Shown here: one piece after another, positions 45,299-55,450 of the stretch
Numbering within the stretch: the first letter of the stretch is position 1
Layout: each line of letters begins with the position of its first letter
From: Clonostachys chloroleuca
Taxonomy: Eukaryota > Ascomycota > Sordariomycetes > Hypocreales > Bionectriaceae
Assembly (NCBI GenBank): GCA_037952775.1
Contig: JBANAY010000003.1
Span: forward strand, 7,130,001-7,194,000
Direction of reading: 5' to 3'
Length of the DNA stretch: 64,000 bases
Made by a program: the position numbers and the translations under genes
Notes under the pieces: model-generated
Told to the model about the DNA's origin: nothing
Seen by the model: only the letters and a program-made list of their open reading frames with translations
Databases searched by the model: none

Positions 45299-46912
45299 AT
45301 GGCTGAGTCGGTAGCAGCACCAACCGACAAGCAACCAGTCTTGGCAGTCGAGGCCAAGAGAGATGATGATAATGGGAAAACCTCAGATGACGTGGAAACA
45401 GCCGTCTCTCAGCCCAAAGAAGACGTACAGTCCAGGTTTTCTGTATATACGTTATGGCAGAAACGAGCGATTGTCTTCTGCGCGGCTCTGACAGCCTTCT
45501 TCTCCCCAATGACGGCCCAGATTTATCTTCCTGCTTTGACCTCGATTGCCGAGGATCTACAAGTATCAAGCGCCAAGGTGAACTTGACAATCACGACTTA
45601 TATGATCTTCCAGGGAGTTGTTCCCATGTTTGTCGGCTCTCTTGCCGATGGATGGGGTCGTCGGCCAGCCTACATCATCTGCTTCGTCGTCTACATTGCT
45701 GCCAACATCGGCCTGGCCCTTGCCCCCAGCTACGGTGCTGTCCTTGGCCTGCGCTGCGTCCAATCTGCTGGATCCAGCCCTACAGTAGCTCTATGCTCTG
45801 CCGTAGTGGCTGACGTTGCCACATCCGCCGAGCGAGGCTCCTATATAGCTTTCACCGTCCTCCCGATCGTCCTTGCCCCTTCGCTGGGGCCTATTATAGG
45901 AGGTCTGCTCACGCAATATCTGGGATGGCGCTCCATTTTCTGGTTCTGCGCCATACTTGCAGGAGTAACGTTTCTCCTTCTGTTGGCCTTCTTCCCCGAA
46001 ACCTGCCGCACAATTGTTGGAGATGGATCGATACCGGCTCCTGTAACCCACCGGACACTATGGCAGCTTTTCCAAAAGTCGATGAAGAAGAGAACAGAGA
46101 AGAACGACGAGGCTGAACCAGGATCACCCCCAAAGGCACCGAAGAAACCAAAGCTGAAGTTGGAGATGCCGAATTTCCTGGGCTCGCTCATGATGCTGAC
46201 AGAAAAGGAGACTTGCCTACTGGTTGTGTCAAGCAGCATTTGTTTAGGTGGCTTCTACGGCATCTCTGCCGCCCTTCCAACACAGCTCACCAATGATTAT
46301 GGTTTAAATCAAACGAAAGTTGGCCTCATGTTCCTCCCAATCGCAGTCTCATCCATCATCACAGGAGCTATCGCTGGAAGGTTGATGCAATGGAGATATC
46401 GTCATTACTGTGATAAGACGGGCGTCCCCTTCGACCGCACTAGGCAAATCGATTTGTCAAACTTCCCGATTGAGCGTGCCAGACTCGACGTCGGAACCCC
46501 TCTACTCGTCGTAGCGGGTTTGGGCGTCATTAGCTGGGGTTGGGCGATACAGGCACGCGCTCACCTAGCTGTGCTCTGTTTCCTCATGGTCGTCATGGGT
46601 CTTGGGATGGTGGGTTACAACAACACGTCCAACACGTTGCTTGTGGACGTGCAGCCAGGACGGCCGGGCACGGTAACGGCGGCTGGCAACTTTGTGAGAT
46701 GCCTACTTGGAGCTGGATTCAGCGCTGCTGTTATACCCATGATTGAGGCAATAGGAGCTGGATGGACCTTTACGATCTTCGGAGCATTGTATCTTGTTTT
46801 TACCCCTTTTCTTTTCCTTGTGAGAGCTCGGGGAATAAAATGGAGAGCAGAGCTTAGGATGAAGATTGAGAAGAAAAAGGAGGCAGAAGAGGAATCATCT
46901 CCTTCTTCGTGA
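45299..46912 (+). CDS. MFS transporter, DHA1 drug:H+ antiporter type, 537 aa
   Basis: Intronless. About 12 hydrophobic segments follow a 45-residue charged N-terminus. Motif A (GSLADGWGRRP, about residue 113) and a motif C-like segment in the fifth helix (VLAPSLGPIIGG) are those of the 12-spanner DHA1 drug antiporters, and the overall sequence resembles fungal Qdr/Flr-type exporters. A central Lys/Glu/Pro-rich cytosolic loop (about 260-300) is long. It probably exports a small organic compound across the plasma membrane; the substrate is unknown. It converges on the AcnX gene, with P450 beyond, so the three may form one metabolic unit. Confidence 0.88.
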   Translation: MAESVAAPTDKQPVLAVEAKRDDDNGKTSDDVETAVSQPKEDVQSRFSVYTLWQKRAIVFCAALTAFFSPMTAQIYLPALTSIAEDLQVSSAKVNLTITTYMIFQGVVPMFVGSLADGWGRRPAYIICFVVYIAANIGLALAPSYGAVLGLRCVQSAGSSPTVALCSAVVADVATSAERGSYIAFTVLPIVLAPSLGPIIGGLLTQYLGWRSIFWFCAILAGVTFLLLLAFFPETCRTIVGDGSIPAPVTHRTLWQLFQKSMKKRTEKNDEAEPGSPPKAPKKPKLKLEMPNFLGSLMMLTEKETCLLVVSSSICLGGFYGISAALPTQLTNDYGLNQTKVGLMFLPIAVSSIITGAIAGRLMQWRYRHYCDKTGVPFDRTRQIDLSNFPIERARLDVGTPLLVVAGLGVISWGWAIQARAHLAVLCFLMVVMGLGMVGYNNTSNTLLVDVQPGRPGTVTAAGNFVRCLLGAGFSAAVIPMIEAIGAGWTFTIFGALYLVFTPFLFLVRARGIKWRAELRMKIEKKKEAEEESSPSS

Positions 46913-47077
46913 GGGAGAAAAGGAGTAAATAACAGTCCAGGAAGAATACAGATAGATGCTTGATAACTAATGAAGAATGGCCATGAAATAGAAATGCGAT
47001 TCTATGATATCTAAAAGAATAGCCGTAGTACTGAGCATGCCCCGCCGTGTGTGATTGAGCACCAGACTGTTATTAAA

Positions 47078-48835
47078 TCATCGCAGCCATAGAGGTTTTG
47101 AACCTCCATGGCCACCCCGAATGGCAACCGAAGCACATCCAGCCAGACTATCAAAGTAGAAATGTCTTCCCGTGATACCTGGACCATAATGAGAATACTT
47201 TCCCGAGTTCGTCATAATAGAATTGGATGTGGCCCTGGAGACGATGGGCTCATCAATCATGCACCAACAGGTATCGTTGAGGAAGCGAACGCCAAACCCC
47301 TCGAGCTCGGTGATTAGACCTGCCTGGCTTGCCAATGAATGGGTTGAACGACCACAAGTTATCACCACAGATACATCCTTGTTCTTCACTTGGCCGCGGC
47401 ATAGTTTGGCAAACTTCCTCACCTCAGCGAACGAGAAGTGTGGGTTACCAAGGGATACCAGATCGACGGGCTGAGGATTCTTCATAGCGCTGTTCAACTT
47501 ATCCCAACAACTAACCAAATCATCGAGATCAACTTGGAAGTGAGGGGGGTTTTGGCCTTTGCCTATGACTGCATCCAGATCTGGCGCCTCAGGAGTAACG
47601 CCGACGATGTGAAACATTGGAGCGCTAGATGTAGTCGCAAAGCTGGCACCGAATGACTTGAGGTCATCATTTGATGGCTTCAGTGAGTCAATGCCAACTA
47701 CGGCTGGGATACGGCTACCGGACAATATGCCTACTTGGTACCCTAGCAACGGATAGAAAGCATCATCAATCGAAGTCAAAGAGAATCCTAGCTTGACAAT
47801 TAAAGAAGCCTTCCTATTCTCCTCAACATGCGGACCTCCCTTGGGGGCTCGGCCAGTGAGCGCAATGGAAATATCGAGAAAATCGGGATATTTCATCGTC
47901 CGGGCTCCGAGAACACTATTGGCATACACAACAGCGTTTGACTCTGCCCAAGCAACCTGCTCACCGAGCTTAGGTGCGCTATCGAGCAAGTAGGGGGCAC
48001 AAGTAAATGTGGGCCGGGCGCCCATGTCCGTGTATGCTTTCCCCAGCTTTTCAGCGGCCTCTCCAGGTGCCGGATCAACCCCCAATTTGCGCCATCGCTT
48101 TTGGTCAACGGAGATGGAGTTGAGAGTGGTGGGTACATGAACTTTGCCTCCGAGGTCACGGAGTCTCTCCGCGAATGCTAGCGAGCCTGGACCTGTGTAG
48201 ACACATCCGTCTACATGCACTTGAGTAACATCCATTAGCTCCTGTGCTCCTAACAACTCGGCCATCCGCAGAATAATTCGCATCGAAACTTTGGAAGCCT
48301 CTCCATAGGCACCCTGAAGAATGCTGTGATCGAGACTTGAGAGCTGTACCCCACAGCGTAGATCATCGTCTCGAGACCCTACGCTCAGAGGTTCCGGAAG
48401 TTCCTTGTCGGATATACTACCATCCTGGACGTAGACAAAACGACCGTTTTGTTTGAGAATCTCCTTGAATTTTGCCGGGCCGAGAGTTATCACTGGCAAG
48501 TTTTTGCCGAATACCTCCTCAGCGATCATCACACCCAACGTAAGAATATCTTCACGCCTTTCAAAAAGGATTGCGTTAGGGCACATTCCATTGAGGATGA
48601 GCTCCAACATGGCTGTACTCCCGGAGCAGGAGCCACGACCAGCAGGAATGGCTAAGACGGCCCCACGAAGGTGTTTTCCACTCAAGTCATGGTGCCGATC
48701 GATGATTTCGCCTGTGAGGGGATTGACACCACCCCAGAAACTCAACTCGAGATTACTGGCAACCAGTATTCCGGAAGCTCTACCTTTGACATAGGCATAC
48801 CCGGTTAGAAGGAACTCATCACCTGTGTTCGCCAT
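47078..48835 (-). CDS. Aconitase-X (AcnX, DUF521) fused dehydratase, 585 aa
   Basis: Intronless, ATG at 48835. The N-terminal 140 residues are the small swivel domain of AcnX (VKGRASGILVASNLELSFWGG, then IPAGRGSCSGS), joined to the large catalytic domain (about 160-585), which shows SSLDHSILQGAYGEAS, HVDGCVYTGPGSLAFAERL, AWAESNAVVYANSVLGART and ITCGRSTHSLA blocks. This fused order is the fungal and bacterial type II form. Type II AcnX enzymes studied in bacteria dehydrate cis-3-hydroxy-L-proline; archaeal type I acts on phosphomevalonate. The activity here is therefore inferred, not seen. It shares a 440-bp divergent promoter with the P450 gene. Confidence 0.92.
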   Translation of the reverse strand: MANTGDEFLLTGYAYVKGRASGILVASNLELSFWGGVNPLTGEIIDRHHDLSGKHLRGAVLAIPAGRGSCSGSTAMLELILNGMCPNAILFERREDILTLGVMIAEEVFGKNLPVITLGPAKFKEILKQNGRFVYVQDGSISDKELPEPLSVGSRDDDLRCGVQLSSLDHSILQGAYGEASKVSMRIILRMAELLGAQELMDVTQVHVDGCVYTGPGSLAFAERLRDLGGKVHVPTTLNSISVDQKRWRKLGVDPAPGEAAEKLGKAYTDMGARPTFTCAPYLLDSAPKLGEQVAWAESNAVVYANSVLGARTMKYPDFLDISIALTGRAPKGGPHVEENRKASLIVKLGFSLTSIDDAFYPLLGYQVGILSGSRIPAVVGIDSLKPSNDDLKSFGASFATTSSAPMFHIVGVTPEAPDLDAVIGKGQNPPHFQVDLDDLVSCWDKLNSAMKNPQPVDLVSLGNPHFSFAEVRKFAKLCRGQVKNKDVSVVITCGRSTHSLASQAGLITELEGFGVRFLNDTCWCMIDEPIVSRATSNSIMTNSGKYSHYGPGITGRHFYFDSLAGCASVAIRGGHGGSKPLWLR

Positions 48836-49276
48836 AGTTGCTTGATATTTCAGGGGCTAGCAATTTCTTGTTGGAGTGAGAATTGGTGAAAGGTTAACCG
48901 CATAACATAGCGCCAAACACATCAAGTAGGCCAATCCATGTTTACATAAACCGGTCCGAGATGCACGGATGGCTTCCCGAGCAAGAAGAGGGGATAGATA
49001 AAGGGTGGTTGAGCTGCTCCGGAGTCGGGCTTGGTTCGTCTATAGCAAGTCACGTGGATCCCACATAGCAAAATCCACAATATTTTGACAAGGATTTTGC
49101 ACGTTTTGCATACGATGATCCGATAGTGGAGAACCACACTATCACCATGTATGGCTTGCCGGATCAGATGAAGCTACTCTGGTGTATTTTGGGATGATTT
49201 TCTCTCTTCTTTTTGGTTCACTTCTCATTCGCTCAGCCTGAGCTTGGCACACCAGAATCGTCAGGTTCCAGTCATC
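48836..49276. promoter_or_regulatory. Shared divergent promoter, AcnX and P450
   Basis: A 441-bp spacer between two start codons transcribed apart. The short distance suggests shared control. No specific site was identified by eye. Confidence 0.5.
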
Positions 49277-51038
49277 ATGGAGGAGTTAGTGCTGGCTCGC
49301 AATCTTCTTTCGTGGCTCTGGTTCTTCGTCAAATCATTTTTGATTTACCCTCTTGCATCGACTCTGATACTAATCCTTACGGTTGCCGCCTACCGTCTAT
49401 TCTTCCACCCGTTTTCTTCAGTCCCAGGACCACGGCTCGCAGCAATCTCAAGCGTGTGGTATGCAGTACAAATACGGAATGGGCAGGCTGTCGCACTTGG
49501 AAAATCTCTGCACAAAAAGTACGGACCCGTCGTACGTGTAGGTCCTAACGAGCTCTGGTTTAATACCAAAATTGCCTTCAAAGCTATCTACAGTACGTCA
49601 GACTATCGTAACCTTCAAGCTGGACCACCTAACATTCATTCTGCTAGGCAATGGAAGCGGATTCGAGAAGTCTGATTTTTACTGTAAGAATTGAATCTCC
49701 CATTATAAGTGAGGCAGTTTCTGACAAACCTTTCTGGCGAATAGTGGGCACGACTCTTTCAAAGCCAGTAGTTGATTGGAAACTACAAGTTCACTCAGTC
49801 GACAGTTTAGATCTGTTGTCTGAAAGAGATATGAAGCGATATCGGATGCAGAGACGACTTATTGGCCCAGTTTACCGCCCTGCAAATGTAGCAAGGCACG
49901 AGGCTTCTATTGACCGAGCTTTAGGCCAAGTCTTGTCGCGCTTTCGAGAGATGAATGGTCGCGAATTCGACCTCAAGGAATGGGTGCATATCACTGTTGT
50001 CGAATGCCTCGGAGCAAGTGTTCTGTCCTGGTCTCCTGGCATGTTGAAAAAGAACACCGACTGGGCCACGAGCACCCACAGCTATCAAGGCTGGAGGCGC
50101 AAGGCAGTTTTCGGAATATTCCCCCTGGCCGCCAAACTACAACTCCGCTATAGGTCATTTGGGAGGATTTTCGGCAACGCCTGGAACTTGACTTTCCAGC
50201 CTCCACCCAACTTTCGGGCATTCTTCCCAGTGAGTGTCCGAGAACTTTGCTATATCGATATGAAATTCTAACACATACTTGCTTGTAGGATGTGAATAAG
50301 CGGGTGTCCAAGCGGATAAAGGCATTCCACCGTGGCGAACAGGGATGCCAGGATCTAGCGGAGGATTTGATTCAACTTCACTGCGACAAGCCCGAGTTCT
50401 CGGACTCATATTTGCGCAAGATGATCATCACAAATTTCGGTGCTGGGCATGAAACCATGGCATCGACCGTGATTTCTCTCATCACAATGCTTGGCCTGTT
50501 CCCCAGTGTTTATGCCCGCCTGGCAATCGAGCTGAGACAACACTTTGGAGATGGCAGTGCCTCATGGGCAAGTGCATCCAGTTTACCATATCTGCAAGCC
50601 GTTATAAAAGAGTCTCAGCGGCTGAACCCAGTCGTCTCAATGTCCCCTCCACGTAAAGTACCATCGCCTGGTATATGCCTGAACGGTTATTACATTCCGG
50701 CAGGGGCAACTCTTGGGTGTAACCCGATCGCGCTTCACCGTAATGAAGACATTTGTGGGCCAAATCCCGACTTATTCGACCCTGAACGATGGCTGAAGGA
50801 TGATGGACGTGCCAAAGAAATGGAAATGCACAGCCTTAGTTGGGGCGGAGGTGCTAGGACTTGTCCGGGTCGCCATTTGGCAGAAATGATGGTGTGGAAG
50901 ATAGTTGCAGGAATAGTGATGGCTTTCGAGATCGAGGTCATAGTGCCCCCGGAAGGAGAGATGCCAGCATACTTCTTGTCAATGATGACGGGGGTCAAGG
51001 CACGGCTTCACCCTGTTGATCAGGGGAAATCTAATTAG
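49277..51038 (+). CDS. Cytochrome P450 monooxygenase, 528 aa
   Basis: Exons are 49277-49592, 49648-49683, 49745-50229 and 50289-51038; the introns (55, 61 and 59 nt) keep frame. An N-terminal membrane anchor (about 5-45) is followed by the Pro-rich hinge HPFSSVPGPR. Catalytic motifs are complete: I-helix AGHET (331-335), ExxR as ESQR (387-390), DPERW (443-447) and the haem loop SWGGGARTCPGR with Cys 471. The usual Phe of the haem loop is Trp here. For intron 2 an earlier AG would give a 34-nt intron, so the 61-nt choice with a CTGAC branch is preferred; it yields SDFYLGTTLSKP, a familiar P450 stretch. Endoplasmic-reticulum membrane; substrate unknown. Confidence 0.93.
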
Positions 51039-51716
51039 AATCGGTGTGTTATGCCACTGTTTCGGCTCATATACTTCTCATTTTGCGACCCCCACGTGTA
51101 TAGGGCTCTCCTCCGAAACTCTCTTATCAAATGGTATGGTTTTAGATGATTGGTCGACCTTTTGCTCTGTGGCAGTGATTTGCCTTTTCCGCGTACGCGT
51201 ACATGATAAATGCCCACAGAGAATAAAACACGAGACCGGTCGCCATCACTCTCCCCTTTGCTAAAATGCATGTTAGTGCCAAGACGGCTGAAACAAATGT
51301 ACGCGACCATGTGATCAAAACAGCGGCACGCTAATGCACAGTATTCCAACGGCTGAGGGGAGACTCGTAAGCGACATACTCCAACCAATAGGGATATTAG
51401 GATCCATAGACTTCGGACACAAGTCTATTCACTTTCGTGTGAGGCGTGCAGTGTTAGCTCCTGGTGGCTTGCCAAGATGAGAGGGTTGGTTCAGCCGCAA
51501 ATATGAGTTATCGCTGGTCTAGTCCCACGGCTTTTATCAGCATGCATGAATGACACTCCTATGTTACTGGCTGTAATGGATATTTGGCGCGTAGGCAACG
51601 AACTATGCTAGGGATAATACATGCATATTATGCATAATATAAAGCCTGACCCTATCTCATCGTTTTGCCCCTTGGAGGCAGGCTTCTCTCTACCGACTTC
51701 TGTAGAGATCATCATA
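51039..51716. other. Intergenic, no gene recognised
   Basis: Downstream region of the P450 and promoter of the next gene. Nothing else supported. Confidence 0.4.
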
Positions 51717-52520
51717 ATGAGAAACTTATTTTTCCGAGCACAAGAATGGGGTTGTGCAGTCCTCGCATTGGGATTCTTTGTGTTAACCCCCGTAGCCCAG
51801 CAGCCTTCATCCACGACGCAAGCTCCTGACCAATATGCTCCCAACTTCATAGGCTATGTCTCTAGCACGGGGAGCTGTAAGTTGAAAGAACCGAAAGTTT
51901 TAGATTAGAGTTGACCAATGAATCTTCCTAGATGTTCGAATAACGTGTGCGCCAGAACTCATCTACTCGTCATCCGGCAGCTACGCAGCTTGCCTGAATA
52001 TGAGTCACACGCGCACAGCCATTGCGACGACTTGTGTGAGCGGTTCCATGCCGGTGTATCCGCGTAGCACTGTCACCTGGTATGTCGAGTAATGGAGAAG
52101 GAGATCATAAACACAGTGAAGAACTATGGCTAATTCTGCCTGTTGCGTGACTCTAGCCCTGAGACAGCCCCTCTCTGCGCGTGGGATTACGTGAATTCGA
52201 ACTTGAAAGACGAGGTTCCGCTCACAATGATCGGCTGTGGCACTACCAGTGATCCCTGGGACTACTACCGGGAGACGACTACTAGTGCATCGTTGGGATC
52301 GACAAGTTACCAGGACGATTCTACCACCCTGGCAACAGTCGCAACGTCAACTTCTAGGGAATCAAGTCCCTCCTCTGATACGCCTTCGCAAGACAGCCCG
52401 TCAAAGCAGACAAATCTCGCCTGGATCGCCGGTCCTATTGTGGGTGGAATTGCTGGAATCGCAATCATTGCGTTGTTGACATGGATTGTCATACTTCTTC
52501 GGCGAAGGGTAGCCAGGTGA
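51717..52520 (+). CDS. Single-pass cell-surface protein, 223 aa
   Basis: Exons are 51717-51876, 51932-52079 and 52157-52520 (introns 55 and 77 nt), in frame. A signal peptide (about 1-27) leads to an ectodomain with six cysteines, a Ser/Thr-rich stalk (about 140-185), one membrane helix (WIAGPIVGGIAGIAIIALLTWIVIL) and a short basic cytosolic end (RRRVAR). This layout is common among fungal wall-sensor-like and orphan surface proteins. The cysteine spacing does not clearly match the WSC domain. Function unknown. Confidence 0.78.
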
Positions 52521-53298
52521 AGTTATGGCCTCTCTTTGATGGTAAATAGAACGATGGGTTTTAGGAGCGTGGAAATATGGAATGCCTAAATAGTGAATTC
52601 GACAAGACAGAAAAGTGGACAATGAGGGTCGGCTTTATTTGGGAGTGAAAGTCAATAGGGAGGATATATAGCATATGATCTACAAACTTTGTTTGCTCTT
52701 ATACTAGAATGGTTTATTGGTGTGACAGAACAGACACTTACTCGGCTTCCTTACTCATCGAGATTTACATTATCGGAATTGAATCACAGCACATAGTATC
52801 AATCCTCTGTCACGGTTGGAGTGAGTTGCTGGGTTCATTTTGGCTAAGAAAGCTCCATATTCAGGATTTGACCGAGCTTTCGCTCGATCGACTCAATCAA
52901 CAACAGAGCACAGCAACATCTCGTTCAAGGAGCAAGAACAAGAGTTTTAACGTAACGACGTTTCAAGTGTTATTTTACGCATTAAGGTGTATTTGCTCGC
53001 TATACGCGAGTTTGGGGCCAAATCTTTGATCTCAATAGCCAGCATTAATGGCAAGAACTGAAAATCACGTCGATAAAGATGGAGCATCGGCTTCAACGTA
53101 AAATATTTAATATATTTAATACAGAAGATGATAATGATTCATAAGACTTTCTGTAGTTGTCATAGGCAATCAGTTTCGTAAGGCATGTTGTATTTTCTTA
53201 ATCATGTTCGAATATCAAGGCTCTCTTCATTTGTAATTCCAAGCGAGCACTCACGGCCGAATAGTCCTCCACCTATTCCAAGCTCGAGTCAGTGTCTC
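52521..53298. other. Intergenic, no gene recognised
   Basis: An open frame at 52709-53029 has no feature or ATG-context support. Nothing else is seen. Confidence 0.4.
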
Positions 53299-55450
53299 CT
53301 ACCTAAACTCGGGATATTGCTTTGACATGAGCCTTTCGTCTGCGCCCGGATACGTTGTTTGAGCATCCGCCATGTGAACATACGTCATATGAGCATCCGC
53401 CATGTGGACGTCAGTCATCTGAACATCCGTCTTCGGCCACTGACCGCCGTGGCTGTCCTCTGTCACAGGCACGCCAGCCCTGATATCCCATTTCTGAGGG
53501 CCATCCTGCACCGAAAGAGCATGTTTGAGAACATGTAGCTTCTCATCGGCCACGCGGGCAAGATGCCCCTTGGAACCGGGCACGAAGCGGCCGAAGAAGT
53601 CCATGATCTCAGTGATGTAGATGCTGATGATTGCGAGGAAGACCGTGATGACGACGATCACGAGCGTGCCCGCCAGACTGAAGCTCTCGATGTCGGCCGT
53701 GCCCATGATCAGCTGGCTGTTGCACTGATCCTGAAGCTTCTTGAGGATCTCGTCGCTGACTTCATATTCGTTCTTGATGTTGGGGTCGTTGGGCTTGAGC
53801 ACTGGCAGGCCTACCGCGTCGTCTGGCTTGCTGACGTATTCGGCTACGCTGGCCTGGAACTTGGCCAATTTTGTCTGGAACCATGTCGTGGCCTCTATGT
53901 GCCATTGGTTATCTGGCAATCCCGTCGACTCGTGGTTGCGGTATACATGGTCGCTGGCAAAAAGCGCTGAGCAAAGGGTTAGCATTGGCTAGAGTGGGAT
54001 GAGGCGCATGCATGAAACCTACAGGCAGAGCCCAAGTTACTGACGATCGTGTTGATATTCGTCTGCTGCATATGGATGGCCATTCGTGCCGCGGTGGCGA
54101 GTTGCGCATCGTTGAAACCCATGTCATTATTGGTATCGTTGAACACGGTAGCGTAGAAGTCCGCATAACGAGCCCAAGGGGAACACTTTTCCTTCTCGGG
54201 GTTGCATATCATGTATGAATCAACGCAAACCATAGGGACCATCGAGTAATTTGGCTTATAAGGGTACCTGCTAGAGGCACTCGGGTCTCTGATATTGGCT
54301 AGGAAGAAAGGGTCGTTCACTGGGGCACTATATCTCATCCAGTTCTGGGAGTTCAGGAGGAGAGTGAGGTCGCCGTCCTCAACTGCAAACTCGTCGTAAC
54401 GATTCCACAGGACCGAGTCGTTGCTAGAAAAGGTGCTGTCTGTGAAGTCTCTGAAAATCTAATATCAGTATCGGACCAAGTTCAAGATTTAGGGGCCAAG
54501 ACTAAGCAACCATTCCACCCACACTATCTGATACCCGATAGAAAAGTTAGTCAGGGCATAGTTATATCGATAGGTGTAGCCCCAGTTTCCCGTTCCTGAC
54601 TGCCCCATCCAGATGTAAACCTGATTGTTCGTAGCGTTCCAATAGCCATTCAGGTTGACCATGGTGCAAGTCGTTTTCGCTCGTGTCGATATTCGGTCAT
54701 GTTCTTCGCGTTAATTCCGAATTCGGTGTGAGAGTTGAGCTCGCCAGACTCAAAGTTGATAGTTGCTCCTTTGAGACAGAGGGTCTGGTTCCTGAACGGG
54801 CAAGACGCATTGAAATTGGCGGTGTATGGCAGAGCATCTGTGATGAATGTTGACCTGACACTCTTGGACCTTTTGGTGCTATCCACGTCGTAGAAATTAA
54901 TAGCATAGTTTCTCCCATCAATGGTGTCATTGACAATCTTGTTCTTTCGTATCATATCTTGTTCGACGTCGGGGTAGGTGCCAGAGAGGGGGAGAATTCC
55001 ACAGCCTTGATCCCGTGCGAGGGCGATGCCACCGCCATCTTTGTTGATGGCGACCTTGGAGGCGAAGATGGATGCTACCAGAATGCCACCGTAGAGTAAT
55101 AGAGTAGGGATGAGAACCCAGAGTGTGCGGAGTGCGACATTGGGGACCTTCTTCTTCCTCCAGGCGCGCCAGAGTTTGAAGAATTCGGCGACGGTGGCGA
55201 GAGGGGTCTTTGCGTTTCGTAGAAGGATCTGTTGTTGAACATCGAATACGTCGTTATTGTGACGGGCTCGTACAATCCAGCTGTGGATGATGAGAGAGAC
55301 GATGGTCCAGGCGCTGGCACCCGCAACTGTCACCAAGACAGTTAAGAACGAAAGGAAGACATTACCATTGTTCTTGCTCATGGTAAATCTTCCCCGATCA
55401 GCAGCCGACTGGGAATAGTCCTGCCATGAGCCGATGTGGAACTGATCCAT
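53299..55450 (-). CDS. Multi-pass membrane protein, frame broken by one base
   Basis: Exons are 55450-54523, 54450-54023 and 53966-53299 (introns 72 and 56 nt). Start ATG is at 55450. The first exon encodes two or three membrane helices near residues 30-60 and 110-135, then an extracellular region with many N-glycosylation sites. In the A-run at 54674-54677 one base is missing: before it the frame reads YRHERK, after it TTCTMVNLNGYWN. With one A more the total is 2,025 nt (674 aa). A last membrane helix (SLAGTLVIVVITVFLAIISIYI) precedes a cytosolic tail with five-residue repeats of the MADAH/MTDVH type. The family is frequent in filamentous ascomycetes, but I know no function. A sequencing error is more likely than a real mutation. 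Confidence 0.72.
53361..53435. repeat. 15-bp tandem repeat, about five copies
   Basis: Units of 15 bp start at 53361, 53376, 53391, 53406 and 53421 (GAGCATCCGCCATGT and variants). They encode, on the minus strand, the five-residue repeat MADAH/MTYVH/MTDVH in the tail of the membrane protein. Confidence 0.85.

Noticed and set aside
49684..49717. 34-nt intron in the P450 gene
   Set aside because: Too short; the 61-nt alternative has a branch site and restores a conserved P450 segment.
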